DNA of 64,000 bases from an uncultured Desulfofustis sp. GTDB taxonomy: Bacteria > Desulfobacterota > Desulfobulbia > Desulfobulbales > Desulfocapsaceae. The position numbers and the translations under genes are program-made. The notes beneath the pieces are model-generated. The model did no database searches. It was not told where the DNA came from and was given only the letters and a program-made list of their open reading frames with translations. The DNA lies in the NCBI GenBank assembly GCA_905479735.1, contig CAJQNS010000010.1, forward strand, positions 1-64,000, read 5' to 3'. Shown here in pieces: positions 19,166 through 28,215 of the stretch (position 1 is its first letter; each line of letters opens with the position of its first letter).

Positions 19166-20335
19166 TTACCTGGTTGTATCCGATTCAATCGGGTACGGCG
19201 GCTTGCTGCCGCTTTTCTCGACCCGATCAATCAGACGTTCTATTGTATTATTCTGTTCGTAACTGGGGGGCGCCATTCGATTGTCTAGCCAGTCCCGCGC
19301 CAAACGGTCTTGGTCAGTGACAATACCGTCAAAACCGATGGTAAACAGCAGGTGTTCAAACAGCGCTTCCGGTCCTGAACCTTGCGGCGCGAAACCGGGA
19401 GGGATTGAATCCACCCGACAGCAGACAATCTGCAGCCCCAGAGTGTGTGCATCATCGAGGAATTGTGGGCGGTTGAGAGCAGCTGAATCATCCATGACCG
19501 CCTGGGGGTCCAAGCCGATACTGTCGGCATAGCTCGACACCGATTTGAGACCGAATCGGGTAAACAGCAGATCGTAGCTGTAGGGTTGAAAGGTACCAAA
19601 TTCGAGCCGTTGTACTTCTTCACCGTTATTACTTCCGATAAGCTGCATGAAGCCGATATCCTCTGCCTGTCCGGCTCCTCTGCCCAGAGCGAGCTGCTGC
19701 AGTTCCTCTGGGTCGTAGGAAGCAATTACCACAGAAGCGTTGGCCTTGGTTGACTGGTAGTCTTCAAGTGTTTGCAGGACAATGGCTCCCAGGTTTTTGT
19801 CTTGCTGTTGATGCAGCCAGCCGTGCTTCAAGGTGCAAATGAGGGTGGGCCTGGCAGCGAGCTCGGTGAAAACAATATCCAGGTAGCCTAAGAAGTCATC
19901 AAGAGCCGTAACAGGCAGGTGTGACCGGAACAGCGAATTGGCGCTAACGGTTCCCGCAGGCGCAACCGGTAGATGAGATAAGCCACGTAATTCCTCAAGG
20001 GTAAAGTCGAAACTGTAGTAGCTGCCGTCTGGACGAGATCGATCGGGGTAAATCTCTTTGACATCGGTCAGTTGGTCGATTTTGGTATCGGCCAGCAGGA
20101 CGATCTGATTGTCTTTGGATAAGACCAGATCAAGCCATACAGTTTCAGCCCCTCGTTCCAGGGCTAGCGCCAGGGAGAGCAAGCTGCCGGACGGCAGATT
20201 TGCGCTACTGCCGCTGCTGATTATCCATTTCGCCTGGTTGGTGGCGATACCGTTTCCGGTCTCAGCCATAATTGGCAGACCAGGGAAGCCCAGCACAACC
20301 AGCAGGATCAGCGTCTGGATAAAGCCCCTACCCAT
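19166..20335 (-). CDS. Exported GlpQ-like protein with catalytic residues replaced
   Basis: A 389-residue protein with a signal peptide (cleavage near PIMA-ETG) and clear overall similarity to periplasmic glycerophosphodiester phosphodiesterase GlpQ. The TDVKEIYPDRSRPDGSYY block (about 90-107), FDFTLEELRGL (109-119), a 'K..W.H' strand (170-175) and the terminal DGIVTD match. Residues needed for catalysis are changed. The HRG position reads SSG (about 40-42), the metal-binding Glu is Trp67 (WLD), the HD histidine is Ala82, and the Glu of 'PEIK' is Thr168. It is probably not an active phosphodiesterase. It begins 10 bases after sucC with an AAAGG ribosome site, so it is translated from the suc mRNA. 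Confidence 0.82.
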   Translation of the reverse strand: MGRGFIQTLILLVVLGFPGLPIMAETGNGIATNQAKWIISSGSSANLPSGSLLSLALALERGAETVWLDLVLSKDNQIVLLADTKIDQLTDVKEIYPDRSRPDGSYYSFDFTLEELRGLSHLPVAPAGTVSANSLFRSHLPVTALDDFLGYLDIVFTELAARPTLICTLKHGWLHQQQDKNLGAIVLQTLEDYQSTKANASVVIASYDPEELQQLALGRGAGQAEDIGFMQLIGSNNGEEVQRLEFGTFQPYSYDLLFTRFGLKSVSSYADSIGLDPQAVMDDSAALNRPQFLDDAHTLGLQIVCCRVDSIPPGFAPQGSGPEALFEHLLFTIGFDGIVTDQDRLARDWLDNRMAPPSYEQNNTIERLIDRVEKSGSKPPYPIESDTTR

Positions 20336-20345
20336 GATTAACCTT

Positions 20346-21506
20346 TTAGCTGCCGCTGATGGCGGCCACCTTCTCTGCGGCGTCTGAGAGGGTCACCGCG
20401 TTGATCAGATCCAGCCCCGAATCGGCTAGAATCCTGCGTCCTTCTTCGACGTTGGTACCTTCCATTCGGACCACCACGGGAACCTCGAGACCAATCGACT
20501 GGGCGGCTTGAACCACGCCCTGGGCAAGCACATCGCAGCGTAAAATGCCGCCGAAAATGTTGATCAATATGCCTTTGACATTGGGGTCGCTGAGGATGAT
20601 TCGAAAACCGTTTTCGACTTTCTCGGCATCGGCGCCGCCGCCTACATCAAGGAAATTTGCCGGCTCCGCCCCTGCCTGCTTGATGATATCCATGGTGGCC
20701 ATGGCCAGTCCGGCACCGTTTACCATGTTGCCAATGGTTCCATCGAGTTTGATGTAGTTCAGGTCGTATTTGGCCGCCTCAAGTTCGTTGGGGTCCTCTT
20801 CGAGCGGATCCCGCATAGCAGCGATGTCCTTGTGCCGGTAAAGCGCATTGGAGTCGATATCGATTTTGGCGTCCAGGGCGATTATTTCGTCTTCTTCGGT
20901 GATGATTAAAGGGTTTATTTCCAGCAGAGAACAGTCGGCATTGGTGAAGAGCCGGTAGAGATTTCTCAACATCGCCCCGCATTTCTTGGCAACCGCAGGT
21001 TCGAGTGCCAATCCCAGACAGACAAGGCGAACATGATAACCCTGGATGCCAAGCAGCGGGTTGATGCCGACCTTTATGATGCGCTCGGGTGTGGCGGCGG
21101 CAACTTCTTCGATATCCATGCCTCCGTCCCGGCTGGCCATGATGGTGACGGTGGCGTCATCTCGATTGACGATAAAAGAGAGATAAAGCTCGTTTTTGAT
21201 AGATACGCCTTCCTCGGCCAGCACTTTGTTAACAGTTCTGCCTTCTGCTCCAGTCTGCAGAGTGACGAGTTTCATACCAAGAATTGCCTCTGCCGCTTCT
21301 CTTGCTTCTTCAGGAGTTCGAGCTACCCGGACTCCACCGCCCTTGCCGCGGCCTCCGGCATGAACCTGGGCCTTGACTGCCAGTGGCAGCCCCAGCTGCT
21401 CGACCGCCTGGTCTATGGCCTCCGGTGCTTCGCATAAGACTCCGGCCGGCACGGGAATGTCATACGATCTGAATAGTTCCTTTGCCTGGTATTCATGGAT
21501 TTTCAT
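20346..21506 (-). CDS. sucC: Succinyl-CoA synthetase beta subunit
   Basis: Nucleotide-grasp subunit that partners SucD. The 386-residue chain starts with the standard [12 protein letters not shown] and carries the ATP-grasp glycine loop ([15 protein letters not shown]), the metal-binding LEINPLI segment and the C-terminal [11 protein letters not shown] and [11 protein letters not shown] motifs. The nucleotide preference (ATP or GTP) cannot be told by eye. It is the first gene of the suc operon. A perfect inverted repeat lies 30 bases before its ATG and a hairpin separates it from prpE. Confidence 0.97.
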   Translation of the reverse strand: MKIHEYQAKELFRSYDIPVPAGVLCEAPEAIDQAVEQLGLPLAVKAQVHAGGRGKGGGVRVARTPEEAREAAEAILGMKLVTLQTGAEGRTVNKVLAEEGVSIKNELYLSFIVNRDDATVTIMASRDGGMDIEEVAAATPERIIKVGINPLLGIQGYHVRLVCLGLALEPAVAKKCGAMLRNLYRLFTNADCSLLEINPLIITEEDEIIALDAKIDIDSNALYRHKDIAAMRDPLEEDPNELEAAKYDLNYIKLDGTIGNMVNGAGLAMATMDIIKQAGAEPANFLDVGGGADAEKVENGFRIILSDPNVKGILINIFGGILRCDVLAQGVVQAAQSIGLEVPVVVRMEGTNVEEGRRILADSGLDLINAVTLSDAAEKVAAISGS

Positions 21507-21535
21507 GGCAGTAACACACTCCTTGATGTTCAGAA

Positions 21536-21553
21536 GACAAGACCAGTCTTGTC
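21536..21553. promoter_or_regulatory. Inverted repeat in the sucC leader
   Basis: GACAAGAC-CA-GTCTTGTC is a perfect 8-base inverted repeat about 30 bases upstream of the sucC start. The two-base spacer is too short for a stable hairpin loop, so a dimeric operator is more likely. The cognate regulator is unknown. Confidence 0.4.
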
Positions 21554-21584
21554 AATTGTTGTCGTGTGGAATCATCGGTGGATC

Positions 21585-21621
21585 AGAAGACGGCCCCGCT
21601 GAAGAGACCGGGCCGTCTTCT
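21585..21621 (-). terminator. GC-rich hairpin between prpE and sucC
   Basis: AGAAGACGGCCC (21585-21596) and GGGCCGTCTTCT (21610-21621) form a perfect 12-base stem with a 13-base loop, starting 16 bases after the prpE stop. No T run follows on the minus strand, so read-through into sucC is possible and the site may act as an attenuator or mRNA 3' stabiliser. Confidence 0.6.
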
Positions 21622-21637
21622 GGTTGGAAAAGATCGA

Positions 21638-23533
21638 TTATTTGGGTGGGTATCCCATTTCGTTCAAAGATTCGGTAATTTCATCGAGAATCGTCGGGTC
21701 GTCGATGGTGGAGGGCATGCGGTATTCCTTGCCGGCGGCAATTGAGCGCATGGTTCCGCGCAGAATCTTGCCCGACCTGGTTTTCGGCAGCCTTGCCACG
21801 CAACTGGACTCGCGGAAGCAGGCAATAGCGCCGATTTTTTCTCTTACCATCTTGACCAGTTCGGTCTGGATTTCCTCCACGTCCCTGTCCACGCCAGATT
21901 TGAGGACGAAGAGGCCAACAGGCAACTGCCCTTTGAGTTGATCATCGGTACCGATGACAGCGCACTCGGCGATATCGGGATGGGTGGCGATAACCTCTTC
22001 CATGGCCCCGGTGGAGAGGCGGTGGCCAGCGATGTTGATGACATCGTCCATACGGCCCATGACATAGACATAGTCGTCCTCGTCAATATATCCGCCGTCA
22101 CTGGTTTCGTAGTAGCCGGGAAAGGTGGACATGTAGGATTCGATAAACCGTTTTTCGTTCTTCCATAGAGTGGGCAGGGTTCCCGGCGGCAACGGTAGTT
22201 TAATAACGATATTGCCTTCGGTGTTGGGACCAACTTCATTGCCCTCGTCATCGAGGACCATGACGTTGTAGCCTGGCACTGCCGTGGTCGGTGACCCCGC
22301 CTTGACCGGCAGCTCTTCGATACCGCGGCAGTTGGCAACGATTGCCCAACCGGTTTCAGTCTGCCACCAGTGATCGATGACCGGTACTTTGAGCAGGTTT
22401 GAAGCCCAGAAATAGGTGTCTGGATCGAGCCGTTCGCCAGCCAGGTAAAGACACTCGAAGCAGGAAATGTCATACTTGCCGATAAATACGCCGTCAGGAT
22501 CTTCCTTCTTAATGGCCCGGAAGGCGGTAGGGGCGGTGAACAGCGATTTGACCTGGTGTTCTGAGATGAGGCGCCAGAACGCTCCGGCATCCGGGGTGCC
22601 AATGGGTTTACCTTCATAGAAAACCGTAGTTGCTCCTTTGAGCAATGGACCGTAGACGATATAGGAGTGACCGACCACCCAGCCGACGTCGGAGGCCGAC
22701 CACCACACATCGCCGGCATCAATGTCGTAAATTGCCTTCATACTCCAGTGCAGCGACACCGCATGGCCGCCGTTGTCGCGAATGACTCCTTTGGGCATGC
22801 CGGTGGTACCGGAAGTGTAAAGAATGTAAAGTGGATCGGTGGCCTCGACCGGAACGCAGTCGGCCAGAGGAGCGTCGGAAACGAAATCGCTCCAGTCTAG
22901 ATCGCGACCTTCCTGCATATCAGATTGCAGAAACGGGCGCTGAAAGAGTACGACTTTTTCAATTTTGTGGTCGGCGATTTCAATGGCTTCGTCGACGATG
23001 GGTTTGTAGGCCAGTGTCTTGGCGCCTTCGATGGCTCCAGAGGCGGTGATGATAATTTTGGGTTCAGCGTGGTTGATCCTGATGGCCAGCTCGTTGGCAG
23101 CGAAACCGCCGAAAACCACTGAATGGATAGCTCCAAGTCTGGCACAGGCGAGCATCGCATAGGCTGCCTCAAGAATCATCGGCATGTAGATGATGACCGT
23201 ATCGCCTTTGGTGATGCCGATTGACTGCAGGGCCCCGGCAAGTTGGGCCACTTTTTGCTGAAGTTCCTTATAGGTTACCTTGGTAATGGTGTCGGTAACC
23301 GGACTGTCGTGGATGATGGCGACCTGGTCCCCTCGGCCGCCCTCAACATGGCGATCGATCGCATTGTAGCAAGTGTTCATTTTGGCGCCGGGAAACCAGC
23401 GGTAAAAGGGAGGATTGGAATCGTCGAGCACTTTGTCCCATTTCTGGTACCAGTCGATTCCTTCTGCAGCTTCAGCCCAGAATCCTTCCGGGTTTTCAAC
23501 ACTTTTTGCAAAGACGTCTTTATAATTCGCCAT
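21638..23533 (-). CDS. prpE: Propionyl-CoA synthetase (AMP-forming)
   Basis: Activates propionate, and more slowly acetate, with ATP and CoA to the acyl-CoA via an acyl-adenylate. The 631-residue protein has the adenylation motif YTSGTTGMPKGV (240-250), the acyl-pocket/hinge region (VIDHWWQTETGW) and the C-terminal catalytic Lys motif RSGKILRGTMR. The N-terminus and overall pattern favour PrpE over Acs. An upstream in-frame ATG at 23545 exists, but GAGGTGG sits just before the ATG at 23533, so that start is used. It begins the minus-strand propionate block and supplies propionyl-CoA to the transcarboxylase encoded downstream. Confidence 0.92.
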   Translation of the reverse strand: MANYKDVFAKSVENPEGFWAEAAEGIDWYQKWDKVLDDSNPPFYRWFPGAKMNTCYNAIDRHVEGGRGDQVAIIHDSPVTDTITKVTYKELQQKVAQLAGALQSIGITKGDTVIIYMPMILEAAYAMLACARLGAIHSVVFGGFAANELAIRINHAEPKIIITASGAIEGAKTLAYKPIVDEAIEIADHKIEKVVLFQRPFLQSDMQEGRDLDWSDFVSDAPLADCVPVEATDPLYILYTSGTTGMPKGVIRDNGGHAVSLHWSMKAIYDIDAGDVWWSASDVGWVVGHSYIVYGPLLKGATTVFYEGKPIGTPDAGAFWRLISEHQVKSLFTAPTAFRAIKKEDPDGVFIGKYDISCFECLYLAGERLDPDTYFWASNLLKVPVIDHWWQTETGWAIVANCRGIEELPVKAGSPTTAVPGYNVMVLDDEGNEVGPNTEGNIVIKLPLPPGTLPTLWKNEKRFIESYMSTFPGYYETSDGGYIDEDDYVYVMGRMDDVINIAGHRLSTGAMEEVIATHPDIAECAVIGTDDQLKGQLPVGLFVLKSGVDRDVEEIQTELVKMVREKIGAIACFRESSCVARLPKTRSGKILRGTMRSIAAGKEYRMPSTIDDPTILDEITESLNEMGYPPK

Positions 23534-23921
23534 GTTCCACCTCATATTAAGGTTAGTGGGTTGTGATGGTTTTAACGCTTGTTACATCCGTTACAGGCCT
23601 CCTGATCAGTAAAAAAATCGCTATGACCCAACCACATATACTAAATATTTACAAGGACTTCAAGTCTTTGGGCAAAAAACAATTACCACGGTGTGATTGT
23701 TGGAAAAGTTCTGTAATACAAGTGATCTATGAAAAAAAAAGAACATTGTTCTGGTCTGTTGATAGGTCAGGAGAGCAGGACTGTGCCTCAGTTCTTGTAA
23801 GGTTTCGGAACAGATTGATGAAAACCTCAATCTAGCAGTGTGTACTTATACGAATGACAGAAAAACCAGTTTGTTATGCCAATCACTTCTCTTCAAAAGA
23901 GCAGGAAAAATCGATCTTAGA
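23534..23921. other. 388-base gene-free leader of prpE
   Basis: AT-rich stretch between yrfG and prpE. It holds the element shared with mmdA (23737-23752) and several A or T runs. A weak minus-strand promoter candidate, TTGAAG (23658-23663) and TATATG (23635-23640) with a 17-base spacer, would give a leader of about 95 bases. I see no RNA gene or protein gene in it. Confidence 0.5.
23737..23752. promoter_or_regulatory. Element AAAAGAACATTGTTCT upstream of prpE
   Basis: It contains the 14-base sequence also found upstream of mmdA, here extended to the inverted repeat AGAACA-T-TGTTCT. It lies about 205 bases before the prpE start. The repeated occurrence in front of two propionate transcription units suggests a common regulator. 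Whether it represses or activates here is not clear. Confidence 0.5.
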
Positions 23922-23933
23922 TCAGTTTTTCCT
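23903..23933 (-). terminator. Hairpin overlapping the yrfG stop
   Basis: AGGAAAAA (23903-23910) and TTTTTCCT (23926-23933) with inner GATC/GATC arms form an imperfect hairpin around the yrfG stop codon. On the minus strand a TTTTTCCT tail follows. It is a plausible weak terminator for the mfd-yrfG transcript. Confidence 0.4.
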
Positions 23934-24629
23934 GGCACCGATGGAATCCGCAAACGGAGTTAGCAACTCGTCAAAGGCGCCTACTGAGGTGAACTCGTCA
24001 CAGTAGCTGGTCGGTTGCCGAGAGCTTGGCTTGGCGATATGCAGCAAATATCTGATACCGTGGCTGCGGGCCGCTCTGAGGACATTGACATTGTCGTCAA
24101 CGAACAGGGTGTGATCCCGCTCGAAGCCAAGTTTTTCTTCAAGGATGCCCCAGAACTGGGCATCCTCTTTGGGTCTGCCCAGTTCCTCGGCACAGATCAA
24201 ATCTTGGAAGTAGTTTCGCAGATCAACCTTGTTCATTTTTATATCCAGCGCAGAGCGGTGGGCAGCGGTTACCAGATAGACTGATTTGGACTGGCTTTGG
24301 AGAAACTGGAGAAAGTCAATGACGTGTGGATTTACGCTGATCAAATGATCAACCTGTTTTTTCAGACCGACAATATCGAGCTCGAGTTCTTTTGACCAGT
24401 AATTCAAGTCCGTCCACATCAGGGTTTTCTCGACCGATCGATAACGATGAAAGAGCTCCTCTTGGGCCGCTTTTTCGTTGAGGCCCTTCTGTTTTCCATA
24501 GACCAGCGGGAGAAACTGCTCCCAAAAATAATCATCATAATATTTGTCCAGTAAGGTGCCGTCCATATCGAGCAGCACGGTGCTGATTTGCTGCCACCTC
24601 AGAGGGGGATTCAATTCTTTATTGTACAT
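23922..24629 (-). CDS. yrfG: HAD-family GMP/IMP 5'-nucleotidase (YrfG-like)
   Basis: A haloacid-dehalogenase-type phosphatase of 235 residues with the nucleophile motif LLDMDGTLLD (Asp21, Asp23), a helical cap containing a D-x-x-Y-F-W segment, the motif II Thr (LVTAAH), Lys in RPKED and the final acidic motif FVDDN. The D-x-Y-x-x-x-F-W cap and overall length match E. coli YrfG, which dephosphorylates purine nucleotides. Substrate is inferred from family only. Its start overlaps the mfd stop by 11 bases, which implies translational coupling. Confidence 0.82.
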   Translation of the reverse strand: MYNKELNPPLRWQQISTVLLDMDGTLLDKYYDDYFWEQFLPLVYGKQKGLNEKAAQEELFHRYRSVEKTLMWTDLNYWSKELELDIVGLKKQVDHLISVNPHVIDFLQFLQSQSKSVYLVTAAHRSALDIKMNKVDLRNYFQDLICAEELGRPKEDAQFWGILEEKLGFERDHTLFVDDNVNVLRAARSHGIRYLLHIAKPSSRQPTSYCDEFTSVGAFDELLTPFADSIGARKN

Positions 24630-27600
24630 GTTCTTCGGTCAGCTTGTGAAATTGGGCGATTATCCGTTCAATCTTCTCAAAAAGCTTGGTGTCAGTTTCC
24701 TGGTCCGCCGCCACGATCAACCGTCCATCCGGTGTCAAACGCAGTGTGCTGGAGTTTCCAGCCACCAGTGGCAGCATTAGTTCCGGTTTGACGGGAGTAT
24801 CGGTCATGAAAGAAAAAACCAGATTGCCTGGTCCCCTCTCAAGTTTTTCGATTCTCAGTGGAATCAATGCTTTTTTGATGGCTACTACCTCGAAAAGATT
24901 AATCACTTCATCGGGCAGTGTACCGTAGCGGTCTGTCAGTTCTGCGCGCAGGTCTGCACTTTCCTCAACACTGTTATGGCTCTGTTGGGCTATGCGCCGG
25001 TACATGATATAACGCTGTTCGATATCGGCGATGTAGCTTTCAGGTATATAGGCCGAAACCTTGAGATGGATCTCTGGATCGATATCGTCGGACAGGCCGG
25101 CGGGGCCGTCGCCGCTTTTTTGCGCCTTGAGATCGGAGACTGTTTTTTGGAGCAGATCGAGATAGAGATCGTAACCGATGGCAGCGATGTGGCCGCTTTG
25201 CGAAACGCCGAGGAGATTTCCCCCACCTCGTATCTGCAGATCGGACATGGCCAGTTTAAAGCCGCCGCCCAACTCATTATATTCCATCAGCGCCTTGAGC
25301 CGCTCCCTCGAATCCTTGGAGAGATGATCGACAGAAGGGACCAGCAGATAGGCGAACGACTGGGTTGAGCTGCGACCCACCCGGCCGCGCAGCTGGTATA
25401 TCTCGGCCAGCCCGAGACGGTCGGCTCTGTTGATGATGATGGTGTTGGCGCTGGGAATGTCGAGCCCCGATTCGATAATGGTGGTGCTGATCAACACGTC
25501 GATTTTATTGTTGACGAAGGCCACCATGATATCCTCGAGTTCTTTGCCGGCCATCTGACCGTGGGCTGCTGCAATTCGGGCCTGGGGCGCGAGTTTTTGT
25601 ACGGTCTGGGCCATCCGGTGAATTGATTTGACCCTGTTGTGGACGACAAAAACCTGACCGCCCCTCAAGAGCTCACGATTGACCGCCTCTTTGATAACCA
25701 GGTCGTCGTAGCGGGCCACAAATGTTTTAACCGGCCGCCGGTGCTCAGGCGGAGTGGAAATTACGGAAAGATCACGAATACCGAGTAGTGAGAGCTGCAA
25801 GGTTCTGGGGATCGGGGTTGCGGTCAGGGTCAACACATCTACTTCGGCCTTTATCCGTTTGATTTTCTCTTTGTGGGCAACACCGAAGCGGTGTTCTTCA
25901 TCAATGATCAGCAGCCCGAGGTTGCCAAAGCGAACGTCATTGGAGAGCAGTCGGTGGGTACCGATAACGATATCGATCGATGAATCTGTCAAGCCGGCGA
26001 TGATCTCTTTCTGTTCCTTCTGGGATCTGAAACGGTTGAGACAGGCGATCCTGACCGGGAAGTCTTTGAGCCGTTCCCTGAAAGTCTTGACATGTTGTTC
26101 CGCCAGCACCGTGGTCGGTACCAGGATGGCAACCTGACATGAGTCCTCGACAACCTTGAAGGCGGCCCTGACAGCCACTTCAGTTTTTCCATAGCCAACG
26201 TCACCGCAGATCAGTCTGTCCATAGGCTGGGCAGTGGTGAGGTCGGTGATGGTATCGTTGATGGCCTGGTATTGACCTGGGGTCTCATCGTATGAAAATG
26301 ATTCTTCAAGTTCCTTGAAAAATTCTCCCGGAGGCGAGAATGCCCTGCCGCTGCGAATCTCTCTCTGGGCGTAGATGTCGAGGAGCTCCTGGGCCACTTT
26401 CCAGACCTCGTCGGACACTTTCTGTTTGGTGGTCTTCCAGGACTGGCTGCCGAGTCTGTCGATTTTGGGCACTTTATCGGAGAGCCCTTCATAGCGGCTG
26501 ACAAGGTTGAGACGGTCAACCGGTACATAAAGTTTGTCGCCGTCGCGGTATTCGAGCAGGAGATAATCGTTGGTGATCCGCTGCAGCTCGATGGTCTCCA
26601 GACCACGGTAGATGCCCAGGCCATGCTCCCGGTGAACGACTACATCTCCCTGTTGCAGCTGGGCAAAAGAAATCGGTTCGCCGACAGCCTTTTGGGTTCG
26701 TTTCTTGTAACCGATTCTTCTCTCGCCGAACAGTTCGCTTTCCGAGATCAGATGCAGCCGTTTCTCTTCCAGACTGAAGCCGCTTTGAAGCGGGTATTCG
26801 CAGAGATAAATGCAACGCCCCTCCTGCGGTTCCAAGCGATCCAGATCAAGCGGCGGGGTAAGCAGCTCAAATGAGAAATCGAATCTGCTCAATAGCTCAG
26901 CCAGATTTTTACAGCGTTGGGCCGAGCGGCAGCAGATCACCACCAAGTCTGATCGTTCGAGCCAGTTGTCTATATTGGAGGCGAGAACCTTGAGCAGACC
27001 GTGCTGCTTTCTGCTATAGGCTATTTCCTGTTTAAGCAGTTGATGGTTGCTCGTCCTGACGGACAGGGCTGTCCCTTCATCGGCGGAAAAATCGGTGATC
27101 CCAAACTGCTCGAATTTTTCCAGATAGCCGCTCAGCTGATCTTCCATCACAAAAAGATCATCGGGGGGAAGACATGGCTGTCTGTTTTCAACACCGCTTG
27201 CATAATTGGCCGCGATTCGTTCGTGTATGAGTTTGGCCTGGCCGCTTATCGCCTCCGGTTCGATAATCAGCAGACCACTGTTGTCGGGTAAAAAATCAAG
27301 TACAGTGGCGCTTGTTTCGGCTCCACAGAAAAGGGGCAGGAAAAATTCGATACCGGCGAAGCGACGACCGCTTCTGATCCGCTCAGCCAGTTCGTGAGAT
27401 TTTTCAGACGACCAGCCGCTGTTCTCCGACAGCTCAAGCCACTGGTTGCTGAGCTTGCGTAAACCGGACTCATCATCAACCGGCAGCAGCGCGTCACTGA
27501 CCGGTAGGATCACCGCTTCCTCACATCGGCCCTGCGAACGCTGGTTGAGAGGGTCGAAAGGTTTAATGGACTCGATGAAATCTCCAAAAAAATCGAGTCG

Positions 27601-28149
27601 GATGGGACTGTCCAGAAGTGACCCGTCAGGAAGATAAAAAGGAGGTGGATAGATATCGACGACCCCACCTCTGACTGAGAAATCACCATAGCTTTTCACC
27701 AGAGACACCGATTCATAGCCCATGGTGACAAGAGAAGTCTGCAGATCGGAGAGGTCACATTCCTCACCCTCCATAATCAGCTCCGCCTGATTCTGCAGTA
27801 CCGTTTTGCCCATGACCCGGCGCAACAGTGCTTCTATGGAAATGACCAGGATAAATGGATCGTTGCTCTGGGTCAGGTGAAACAGGGTTGAAATCCTTGA
27901 GGCTGTTGTGTGCTGGTCAGGGGAAAGCGGTGTATAGGGAGGTATCTCATAACCAGGATAGGAGATGACCGGACGGTCTGCAAACAACATAAGATCGCGC
28001 TCCAGTCCATCTGTCATCTGTTCGTCAGGTACGATGCAGCAGACAGGCCTGTCGGGAGCGCTGGTTGCACAGAACCAGGCAACCGCAGATCCTCGCAGAC
28101 CGCTGATGATACGGGCGTCCTGGTTAAGTAATGGTGAGAGTAAGGTCAT
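24619..28149 (-). CDS. mfd: Transcription-repair coupling factor
   Basis: Removes RNA polymerase stalled at lesions and recruits UvrA. The 1176-residue protein has the UvrB-like N-terminal module (SGLRGSAVAWF, TPLSPDQHTTASR), the RNA-polymerase-interaction domain (GDVVVHREHGLGIYRGLETI), a RecG-like translocase with Walker A GDVGYGKTE around residue 650 and DEEHRFGV, and the C-terminal regulatory domain. All parts seem intact. The start codon is odd: eight T plus one C lie directly before it, these T being the tail of the bamA terminator, so no ribosome site is present. The N-terminus nevertheless fits the family. Confidence 0.96.
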   Translation of the reverse strand: MTLLSPLLNQDARIISGLRGSAVAWFCATSAPDRPVCCIVPDEQMTDGLERDLMLFADRPVISYPGYEIPPYTPLSPDQHTTASRISTLFHLTQSNDPFILVISIEALLRRVMGKTVLQNQAELIMEGEECDLSDLQTSLVTMGYESVSLVKSYGDFSVRGGVVDIYPPPFYLPDGSLLDSPIRLDFFGDFIESIKPFDPLNQRSQGRCEEAVILPVSDALLPVDDESGLRKLSNQWLELSENSGWSSEKSHELAERIRSGRRFAGIEFFLPLFCGAETSATVLDFLPDNSGLLIIEPEAISGQAKLIHERIAANYASGVENRQPCLPPDDLFVMEDQLSGYLEKFEQFGITDFSADEGTALSVRTSNHQLLKQEIAYSRKQHGLLKVLASNIDNWLERSDLVVICCRSAQRCKNLAELLSRFDFSFELLTPPLDLDRLEPQEGRCIYLCEYPLQSGFSLEEKRLHLISESELFGERRIGYKKRTQKAVGEPISFAQLQQGDVVVHREHGLGIYRGLETIELQRITNDYLLLEYRDGDKLYVPVDRLNLVSRYEGLSDKVPKIDRLGSQSWKTTKQKVSDEVWKVAQELLDIYAQREIRSGRAFSPPGEFFKELEESFSYDETPGQYQAINDTITDLTTAQPMDRLICGDVGYGKTEVAVRAAFKVVEDSCQVAILVPTTVLAEQHVKTFRERLKDFPVRIACLNRFRSQKEQKEIIAGLTDSSIDIVIGTHRLLSNDVRFGNLGLLIIDEEHRFGVAHKEKIKRIKAEVDVLTLTATPIPRTLQLSLLGIRDLSVISTPPEHRRPVKTFVARYDDLVIKEAVNRELLRGGQVFVVHNRVKSIHRMAQTVQKLAPQARIAAAHGQMAGKELEDIMVAFVNNKIDVLISTTIIESGLDIPSANTIIINRADRLGLAEIYQLRGRVGRSSTQSFAYLLVPSVDHLSKDSRERLKALMEYNELGGGFKLAMSDLQIRGGGNLLGVSQSGHIAAIGYDLYLDLLQKTVSDLKAQKSGDGPAGLSDDIDPEIHLKVSAYIPESYIADIEQRYIMYRRIAQQSHNSVEESADLRAELTDRYGTLPDEVINLFEVVAIKKALIPLRIEKLERGPGNLVFSFMTDTPVKPELMLPLVAGNSSTLRLTPDGRLIVAADQETDTKLFEKIERIIAQFHKLTEEHVQ

Positions 28150-28150
28150 G

Positions 28151-28184
28151 AAAAAAAAGCGCCGGCTGCAGTAATGCAGCCGGC
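28151..28184 (-). terminator. Strong intrinsic terminator after bamA
   Basis: GCCGGCTGCA (28161-28170) and TGCAGCCGGC (28175-28184) form a perfect stem with a four-base loop. On the minus strand it is followed by GC and eight T (28151-28158). It starts 31 bases after the bamA stop, and its T tract ends one base before the mfd ATG. Confidence 0.9.
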
Positions 28185-28215
28185 ACCTGATGTTGAATAA
28201 TTCGGGGAATCCGTA

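Noticed and set aside
21844-22722. 292-codon minus-strand frame inside prpE
   Set aside because: Alternative frame of prpE, low-complexity Ser/Pro/Arg composition, no start signal.
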